Shown here one piece after another: positions 58,037 to 64,000 of a stretch of 64,000 nucleotides of DNA. Origin of the DNA: an uncultured Clostridia bacterium (GTDB lineage: Bacteria > Bacillota > Clostridia > Christensenellales > Borkfalkiaceae). Under the pieces are notes generated by a model. The model saw nothing but the letters and a program-made list of their open reading frames with translations. It searched no databases and was not told the origin of the DNA. The stretch's first letter is position 1. Each line of letters starts with the position of its first letter. Location: positions 88,445 through 152,444 of the forward strand of contig CANQKF010000002.1 of the NCBI GenBank assembly GCA_947624445.1, read 5' to 3'. Position numbers and translations under genes: made by a program.

Positions 58037-59197
58037 ATGGAATTTGAACAGATCAAAGCGCTCGACGAGACCTATCTCGCGCACACATACGGGCGGTATC
58101 CCGTTGCCTTTTGCGGCGGCAGCAACGCGACGCTCGAGGGCGTCGACGGCAAGAAATACATCGACTTCGGCGCGGGGATCGCCGTCAACATTTTCGGCGT
58201 GAACGACGAAGCGTGGAAGTCCGCCGTCAAGGAACAGCTCGACCGCGTCCAGCATGTCAGCAACTACTACTATTCCGAGCCGACCGTGCGGCTCGCGGAG
58301 CTCCTCTGCAAGCGGGCGGGGGCGAAGCGGGTCTTTTTCGGCAATTCGGGCGCGGAAGCAAACGAGTGCGCCTTTAAGGCGGCGCGCAAGTATTCCTTCA
58401 TGAAGTACGGCGCGGGGCGGAGCGACATCATCTCCCTGAACGGCAGTTTCCACGGCAGAACGCTCTTCACGCTCACGGCGACGGGGCAGGACGCCTTCCA
58501 CAAGTACTTCGATCCCTTTGCGGGCGGCGTGGTGTATGCCGACGCCGACATCGCAAGCGTCGAGAAGGTCGCAGACCACGCCTGTGCGGTCGTCATCGAG
58601 TGCGTGCAGGGCGAGGGGGGCGTGAAGGCGCTGCCCGCGGCGTTCGTGAAGGCGCTCGCGGCATTCTGTGCGGCGCGGGATATCCTGCTCATCTGCGACG
58701 AAGTGCAGTGCGGCATGGGGCGGACGGGCAAGTTCTCCGCCTATGAACACTACGGGATCTCGCCCGATCTCGTCACGCTCGCCAAGGGGCTTGCGGGCGG
58801 GCTGCCCATCGGCGCCTGCCTCTTCTACGAAAAGACGAAGGACGTCTTTGCCCCGGGCGACCACGGTTCGACGTTCGGCGGCAATCCCGTCGCCTGCGCG
58901 GGCGGCGTCTCCGTCGTCTCGCGGCTCACCGACGGCTTTTTGGGGGAAGTGACGGAGAGATCCGCATATCTGCGCGCGGGGCTTGCAAAGTTCTGCGGTG
59001 CGGAGGCGCTCACAGGGCTCGGGCTCATGATCGGGATCCGCACGGCGCGCCCCGCCAAGGAAGTGGCGCAAAAGTGCCTCGAAAAGGGGCTTCTCGTGCT
59101 CACCGCGCACGATCTCGTGCGCCTGTTGCCGCCGCTCTCCATCACGAAACGGGAAATTGACGAGGGGCTTTGCATCCTCGGTGAGGTATTGTCATGA
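58037..59197 (+). CDS. argD: Acetylornithine aminotransferase ArgD
   Basis: A 386-residue class III PLP aminotransferase. GNSGAEANECAFKAARKY, SFHGRTLFTLTATGQ and VIECVQGEGGVKALP are family blocks, ICDEVQCGMGRTG holds the PLP-contact Asp, and VTLAKGLAGGLPIGA the Schiff-base Lys. It forms N-acetylornithine. TTTTGGAGATATTTT precedes the ATG. Its stop overlaps argF (ATGA). The 56-base gap from argB is the largest inside the arg genes. Confidence 0.97.
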   Translation: MEFEQIKALDETYLAHTYGRYPVAFCGGSNATLEGVDGKKYIDFGAGIAVNIFGVNDEAWKSAVKEQLDRVQHVSNYYYSEPTVRLAELLCKRAGAKRVFFGNSGAEANECAFKAARKYSFMKYGAGRSDIISLNGSFHGRTLFTLTATGQDAFHKYFDPFAGGVVYADADIASVEKVADHACAVVIECVQGEGGVKALPAAFVKALAAFCAARDILLICDEVQCGMGRTGKFSAYEHYGISPDLVTLAKGLAGGLPIGACLFYEKTKDVFAPGDHGSTFGGNPVACAGGVSVVSRLTDGFLGEVTERSAYLRAGLAKFCGAEALTGLGLMIGIRTARPAKEVAQKCLEKGLLVLTAHDLVRLLPPLSITKREIDEGLCILGEVLS

Positions 59198-60108
59198 AAC
59201 ATCTGTTGAAACTTGCGGATCTCTCCCGCGAAGAGATCCTCTCCGTGCTCAATCTCGCGGACCAACTCAAATACGAGCGCAAGAACGGCGTAGAACAATC
59301 GTCCTATCTGCGCGGCAAGAAGCTCGGCATGATCTTCCAGAAGTCCTCGACGCGCACCCGCGTCTCCTTCGAGGTGGGCATGTATGAGCTCGGCGGCTAC
59401 CCGCTCTTCCTCTCGGGCAGGGATCTGCAGATCGGGCGGGGCGAGCCCGTGCAGGATACCGCCCGCGTGCTCTCGCGCATGCTCGACGCCATCATGATCC
59501 GCACCTTCGCGCAGAAGGAGGTGGAGGATCTCGCGGCCTACGGCTCGATTCCCGTCATCAACGGGCTCACCGACTACTGCCATCCCTGCCAGGTGCTCGC
59601 CGACCTCATGACCATCCGCGAGTGCAAGGGCTCCTTCAAGGGGCTCAAAATGTGCTTCGTGGGGGACGGCAACAACATGGCGAACTCCCTCATGGTGGGC
59701 GCCGTGAAGATGGGCATGCGCTTTGCCATCGCCTGCCCCAAGGGCTACGAACCCGACGCCGCGCTCACGGCATGGGCGAAGGAGAACGGGGACTTCGAGA
59801 TGTGCGAAGATCCCGAAGAGGCGGCAAGTGGCGCCGACGTGCTCTACACCGACGTCTGGGCGTCGATGGGGCAGGAAGAGGAGCAGGCGGTCCGCGCCAA
59901 GGCGTTCGCCCGCATCCATATCGACGGCGCCGTGATGCGCGCCGCCAAGCCCGACGCCATGCTCCTGCACTGCCTGCCCGTGCACCGCGGGGAGGAAGTC
60001 ACCGCGGAGATCTTCGAAGCGCACGCCAAGGAGATCTTCGAGGAGGCGGAGAACCGTCTGCACGCACAGAAGGCGGTGCTCGTCAAGGTCCTGCAGGGCG
60101 AAAATTAA
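59194..60108 (+). CDS. argF: Ornithine carbamoyltransferase ArgF
   Basis: A 304-residue transcarbamoylase forming citrulline. FQKSSTRTRVSFEVGM has the carbamoyl-phosphate STRT motif, FAQKEVEDL and NGLTDYCHPCQVLADL the second phosphate and ornithine contacts, and LHCLPVHRGEEV the Cys for ornithine. Length is standard. The ATG overlaps the argD stop, and carA follows after 19 bases, giving carbamoyl phosphate made and used by neighbours. Confidence 0.97.
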   Translation: MKHLLKLADLSREEILSVLNLADQLKYERKNGVEQSSYLRGKKLGMIFQKSSTRTRVSFEVGMYELGGYPLFLSGRDLQIGRGEPVQDTARVLSRMLDAIMIRTFAQKEVEDLAAYGSIPVINGLTDYCHPCQVLADLMTIRECKGSFKGLKMCFVGDGNNMANSLMVGAVKMGMRFAIACPKGYEPDAALTAWAKENGDFEMCEDPEEAASGADVLYTDVWASMGQEEEQAVRAKAFARIHIDGAVMRAAKPDAMLLHCLPVHRGEEVTAEIFEAHAKEIFEEAENRLHAQKAVLVKVLQGEN

Positions 60109-60127
60109 CGGAAATTCGGAGCGCGGG

Positions 60128-61189
60128 ATGGATAGAAAGGTCTATATCACATTGCAAAACGGGAAAGTGTTCGAGGGATGGTCCTTCGGCGCGGAGCGGG
60201 AGACCGTCGGCGAGCTCGTGTTCACCACGGGCATGACGGGCTATCTCGAGACGCTCACCGATCCGAGCTACTACGGGCAGATCGTCACGCAGACCTTTCC
60301 GCTCATCGGCAACTACGGGGTGATCCCCGCCGATTTCGAGAGCGAAAAATGTTGGGCGCGCGGCTACATCGTCCGCGAAGCGTGCGAAATGCCCTCCAAT
60401 TTCCGCAGCGAGGGCAAGCTCGGCGACTATCTGAAAGCGCAGGGGATCCCCGCTGTCTATGGCGTGGATACGCGCGAACTCACCCGCACGGTGCGGGAGG
60501 CGGGCGTGATGAACGCCGCGATCTCCTTCCGCCCCTATTCCGATCTTGCCGCGCTCAAAGCCTACCGCGTGCAGGACGCCGTCCGTTCGGTCTCGGCGAA
60601 AGCGCGCTCGGTGCTCGGCGAGGGCAATCCTTTGCGCGTCGTCCTCTACGACTTCGGCGCCAAGAAGAACATCGCGCGCGAGCTCGCGGCGCGGGGATGC
60701 GAAGTGATCGTCGTGCCTGCGGAGACCTCCGCCGAGGCGGCGCTCGCGCTCGATCCCCACGGCATCATGTTCGCCAACGGCCCGGGCGATCCCGCCGAGA
60801 ACACAGGGATCATCGCGACCATCCGCGCCCTCGCGGGCAAGAAGCCCATCTTCGGCATCTGCCTCGGGCACCAGCTCTTTGCCCTCGCCATGGGCGGGCA
60901 GACCACAAAGATGAAATACGGGCACCGCGGCGCCAACCAGCCCGTCATGGAACTTGCGACGGGGCGGGTGTTCATCACCTCCCAGAACCACGGCTACGAA
61001 GTCGTGGCGGGCTCCGTCCCGCACGGCACGCTCTCCTACGTCAACGTCAACGACGGCACCTGCGAGGGCATGGATTATCCCGAGCTCGGGGCCTCCACCG
61101 TGCAATTCCACCCCGAAGCGTGCGGAGGTCCGCACGACGCAAGGTTTCTGTTCGATACATTTATCGCGCGCATGAAGGCGGGAAAATAA
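60128..61189 (+). CDS. carA: Carbamoyl-phosphate synthase small subunit CarA
   Basis: A 353-residue glutaminase subunit. The N-terminal half is the CarA-specific domain (FTTGMTGYLETLTDPSY), the C-terminal half a class I amidotransferase with nucleophile Cys in FGICLGHQLFA and the His-Glu pair in VQFHPEACGGP. It supplies ammonia from glutamine to CarB. Placed after argF, it is probably the arginine-dedicated copy; a pyrimidine copy could exist elsewhere. GCGCGGGATGG leaves only a weak Shine-Dalgarno. Confidence 0.97.
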   Translation: MDRKVYITLQNGKVFEGWSFGAERETVGELVFTTGMTGYLETLTDPSYYGQIVTQTFPLIGNYGVIPADFESEKCWARGYIVREACEMPSNFRSEGKLGDYLKAQGIPAVYGVDTRELTRTVREAGVMNAAISFRPYSDLAALKAYRVQDAVRSVSAKARSVLGEGNPLRVVLYDFGAKKNIARELAARGCEVIVVPAETSAEAALALDPHGIMFANGPGDPAENTGIIATIRALAGKKPIFGICLGHQLFALAMGGQTTKMKYGHRGANQPVMELATGRVFITSQNHGYEVVAGSVPHGTLSYVNVNDGTCEGMDYPELGASTVQFHPEACGGPHDARFLFDTFIARMKAGK

Positions 61190-61247
61190 GGCCGTCCGCG
61201 CGCTGCGTCCGCCCCGCGGACCGCACGATCTTGCAAAGAGGAACACT

Positions 61248-64000
61248 ATGCCCAAAAAAAGCGATATCAAAAAAGTACTCGTCATCGGCTCCGGTCCCAT
61301 CGTCATCGGGCAGGCGGCGGAGTTCGACTACGCCGGCGCGCAGGCATGCCGCGTCCTCAAAGACGCGGGCTGCAACGTCGTCCTCTGCAATTCCAACCCC
61401 GCGACGATCATGACGGACAAGATGCTCGCTGACGAGATCTATCTCGAGCCGCTCACCGAGGACAGCCTGAAGCGCATCATCATCAAGGAGCGCCCCGATA
61501 GTTTGCTCGCCTCGCTCGGCGGACAGACGGGGCTCACGATGGGCTGCAAGCTCGCCAAGAGCGGATTTTTAGACGAGTGGGGGGTAAAACTCATCGGCAC
61601 CAAGCTCGACGCGATCGACCGCGCCGAGGACCGCGAGCTCTTCAAAGAGACCATGCAGAAGCTCGGGCAGCCCGTCGTTCCCTCGGATATCGCCTACACC
61701 GTGGAGGAGTGCGCGGAGATCGCGCAAAAGCTCGGCTACCCCGTCATCGTGCGGCCCGCCTTCACGCTGGGCGGCGCGGGCGGCGGCGTCGCCAAGGACG
61801 AGGAGGAACTCCGCCTCATCGCGCACAACGGGCTCATGCTCTCGCCCATCACGCAGGTGCTCATCGAAAAATACATCGGCGGCTGGAAGGAGATCGAGTT
61901 CGAAGTCCTCCGCGACAGCGCGGGCAACGTCATCACGGTCTGTTCCATGGAGAACGTCGATCCCGTCGGGATCCACACGGGGGATTCGATCGTCATCGCG
62001 CCCGCCGTCACGCTCTCGGATAAGGAATACCAGATGCTCCGCACGGCTTCGCTCGACATCATCACCGAGCTCGGCATCGAAGGGGGGTGCAACTGCCAAT
62101 TCGCCCTCTATCCCGATAGCTTCGACTACGCCGTCATCGAGGTCAATCCCCGCGTTTCGCGCTCCTCGGCGCTCGCCTCCAAGGCGACGGGCTATCCCAT
62201 CGCCAAAGTCTCCACCAAGATCGCCCTCGGCTACACCCTCGACGAGATCAAGAACGACGTCACGGGCAAGACCTACGCCTGCTTCGAGCCCACGCTCGAC
62301 TACGTTGTCGTCAAGCTCCCCAAGTGGCCCTTCGATAAATTTCTCTATGCGCACAGGGACCTCGGTTCGCGCATGAAGGCGACGGGGGAGGTCATGGCGA
62401 TCGGCGCCTCCTTCGAGCAGGCGATCATGAAGGCGGTCCGCGGCGCGGAGATCTCGCTCGATACCTTAAACCATCCCAAATTTCTTGGCATGAGCGCGGA
62501 GGCGCTCCGCCTCGAGATCGCGCGGCAGACCGACGAGCGCATCTTCGCCGTGTATGCGGCGCTCAAAGCGGGGATCTCCGTGGAGGAGATCTACGCCGTC
62601 ACAAAGATCGACGAGTGGTTCCTCGAAAAATTCGTCAACCTCATCGCCTACGAGCGCGCGATCGCGGGCAAGAAGCTCACGCGCGGGGAATACTTGCGGG
62701 GCAAGAAGCTCGGCTTTACCGACGGGGCGCTCGCCCGCATCTCGGGCAGTTCGCTCCCCGCACACCGCCGCGCCTGCTTCAAGATGGTGGATACCTGCGC
62801 CGCCGAGTTCTCCGCGCAGACGCCCTACTTCTATTCGACGTACGACGACATCGAACACGACGAGGCGGAGCCCTTCGTCGGGAAGAGCGTCGCGGCGAAG
62901 AAGCGCAGGGTGATCGTCATCGGCTCGGGTCCCATCCGCATCGGGCAGGGCATCGAATTCGACTATTCCTCCGTCCACTGCGTGTGGACGCTCAAAGAGC
63001 TCGGCTTCGAGGTCGTCATCATCAACAACAACCCCGAGACGGTCTCCACCGACTTCGATACGGCGGACAGGCTGTACTTCGAATCGCTCACTCCCGAGGA
63101 CGTGCAGAGCGTCATCGATGTCGAGAAGCCCTACGGGGTCGTCATCACCTTCGGCGGGCAGACGGCCATCAAGCTGTGCGCCTACCTCGCCAAGCGCGGC
63201 GTGCGCATTTTGGGCACGAGCGCCGACAGCGTGGATATGGCGGAGGACCGCGAGCGCTTCGACCGGCTGCTCGGCCGCTTCGGCATCGCCCGTCCCAAGG
63301 GACTCACCGTCATGACGAAGGGGGAGGCCATCGCGGCGGCGGAGACGCTCGGCTATCCCGTGCTTCTGCGCCCTTCCTATGTCATCGGCGGGCAGAACAT
63401 GACGATCGCCTTCACCGAGAACGATATTTCCCGCTATATGGACGTCATCCTCGCCCAACACATCGAAAATCCCGTCCTTTGCGATAAATACCTCATGGGC
63501 AGCGAGCTCGAGGTGGACGCCATCTCGGACGGGACGGACGTCCTCATCCCGGGCATCATGCAGCACGTCGAGCGGGCGGGCGTGCACTCGGGCGACTCCA
63601 TCGCCGTCTACCCGCCCTACCATCTCTCGGACGCCATGAAGGGGCGGATCGTCGAGGTCTCCACGCAGCTCGCCCTCGAGCTCAAGACCAAGGGCCTCAT
63701 CAACATCCAATATCTCATCTACCAGAACCGGCTCTACGTCATCGAAGTCAACCCGCGCGCCTCGCGCACCATCCCCTATATTTCCAAGGTCACGGGCGTG
63801 CCCATGGTGGAGCTCGCGACCAAGATCATGGCGGGCGCAAAGCTCAAAAAGCTCGGCTACGGCACGGGGCTCTATCCCGATTCGCCCTACGTCGCCGTCA
63901 AGGTGCCCGTGTTCTCCTTCGAGAAACTCAACGACGTCAACTCCCAGCTCGGCCCCGAGATGAAGTCGACGGGGGAGGTGCTCGGCATCGGCAAGACCAT
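61248..64000 (+). CDS. carB: Carbamoyl-phosphate synthase large subunit CarB, 3' end outside window
   Basis: The first 917 codons of CarB; the frame is open at base 64000 and about 150 residues, the regulatory C-terminal domain, are outside. Two homologous ATP-grasp halves are visible, opening with GSGPIVIGQAAEFDYAG and, near residue 555, GSGPIRIGQGIEFDYSS. IEVNPRVSRSSALASKATGYP in the first half and INIQYLIYQNRLYVIEVNPRAS (seen as VIEVNPRASRT) in the second are catalytic blocks. AAAGAGGAACACT precedes the ATG at 61248, 58 bases after carA. Confidence 0.97.
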   Translation, partial: MPKKSDIKKVLVIGSGPIVIGQAAEFDYAGAQACRVLKDAGCNVVLCNSNPATIMTDKMLADEIYLEPLTEDSLKRIIIKERPDSLLASLGGQTGLTMGCKLAKSGFLDEWGVKLIGTKLDAIDRAEDRELFKETMQKLGQPVVPSDIAYTVEECAEIAQKLGYPVIVRPAFTLGGAGGGVAKDEEELRLIAHNGLMLSPITQVLIEKYIGGWKEIEFEVLRDSAGNVITVCSMENVDPVGIHTGDSIVIAPAVTLSDKEYQMLRTASLDIITELGIEGGCNCQFALYPDSFDYAVIEVNPRVSRSSALASKATGYPIAKVSTKIALGYTLDEIKNDVTGKTYACFEPTLDYVVVKLPKWPFDKFLYAHRDLGSRMKATGEVMAIGASFEQAIMKAVRGAEISLDTLNHPKFLGMSAEALRLEIARQTDERIFAVYAALKAGISVEEIYAVTKIDEWFLEKFVNLIAYERAIAGKKLTRGEYLRGKKLGFTDGALARISGSSLPAHRRACFKMVDTCAAEFSAQTPYFYSTYDDIEHDEAEPFVGKSVAAKKRRVIVIGSGPIRIGQGIEFDYSSVHCVWTLKELGFEVVIINNNPETVSTDFDTADRLYFESLTPEDVQSVIDVEKPYGVVITFGGQTAIKLCAYLAKRGVRILGTSADSVDMAEDRERFDRLLGRFGIARPKGLTVMTKGEAIAAAETLGYPVLLRPSYVIGGQNMTIAFTENDISRYMDVILAQHIENPVLCDKYLMGSELEVDAISDGTDVLIPGIMQHVERAGVHSGDSIAVYPPYHLSDAMKGRIVEVSTQLALELKTKGLINIQYLIYQNRLYVIEVNPRASRTIPYISKVTGVPMVELATKIMAGAKLKKLGYGTGLYPDSPYVAVKVPVFSFEKLNDVNSQLGPEMKSTGEVLGIGKT

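Noticed and set aside
61248..64000. Truncated carB pseudogene
   Set aside because: The frame is intact and simply continues past the window edge.

Overview
The window looks like chromosomal DNA of a high-GC, low-mobility member of the Clostridia. Evidence: the neighbourhoods mrnC-rlmB-sigH and dnaX-ybaB-recR, an AGGAGG Shine-Dalgarno usage, sigma-A promoters with 17-bp spacers, a SigH-type sigma factor, a CwlD-like amidase, a group B [FeFe] hydrogenase and an Nfn/Sud-type flavoprotein pair. An uncultured gut Christensenellales/Borkfalkiaceae-like organism would fit; that taxonomic guess is inference. I saw no rRNA, tRNA, CRISPR array, insertion sequence, prophage or plasmid gene.

Layout. 1-6.4 kb: end of a foldase gene, uppP, a 50-residue protein too short for routine gene calling, an aldo/keto reductase, a degenerate ferritin-like protein, and a DUF4130 + radical SAM pair predicted to act on DNA. 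6.4-14.2 kb: a two-component system, a candidate small RNA, then a leader with an intrinsic terminator that contains the ribosome-binding site of a TM1266-type regulator gene, followed by an ABC importer whose binding protein appears circularly permuted, a small-molecule kinase and a group B [FeFe] hydrogenase. 14.2-18.5 kb: galE, a ROK protein, nagB and nagA (amino-sugar use). 18.7-28.4 kb: an XRE regulator fused to about 19 five-residue repeats, nitroreductase, DUF1295 membrane enzyme, lipase, XRE regulator, transketolase, phosphohexomutase, DegV, SDR and a PH-like membrane protein.

28.5-41.4 kb: an aconitase-like protein that seems to have lost its cluster and active-site motifs, translationally coupled to a zinc macrodomain hydrolase; LemA and DUF2207 proteins; glpK; glmM-glmS; a second aldo/keto reductase; an AT-richer orphan membrane gene; a CPA2-type antiporter. 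41.5-47.7 kb: housekeeping run mrnC, rlmB, sigH, dnaX, ybaB, recR, gpsA and a nitrilase-fold protein without its catalytic residues. 47.7-53.6 kb: DegV, nfnA-nfnB, cwlD, acyl-ACP thioesterase, flavin reductase and a small membrane protein. 53.7-64 kb: an arginine operon argG-argC-argJ-argB-argD-argF-carA-carB, with carB running off the right edge and argH absent from the window.

How it works together: nagAB, glmMS, galE, transketolase and the phosphohexomutase move sugar phosphates and UDP-sugars for the envelope; the Nfn pair and the group B hydrogenase (possibly sensory) belong to ferredoxin-based redox balance; argCJBDF, argG and carAB make arginine from glutamate up to argininosuccinate. 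Recurrent themes are several apparent pseudoenzymes, several leaderless or nearly leaderless mRNAs, and a shared TTGCAT...TGN-TATAMT promoter architecture.
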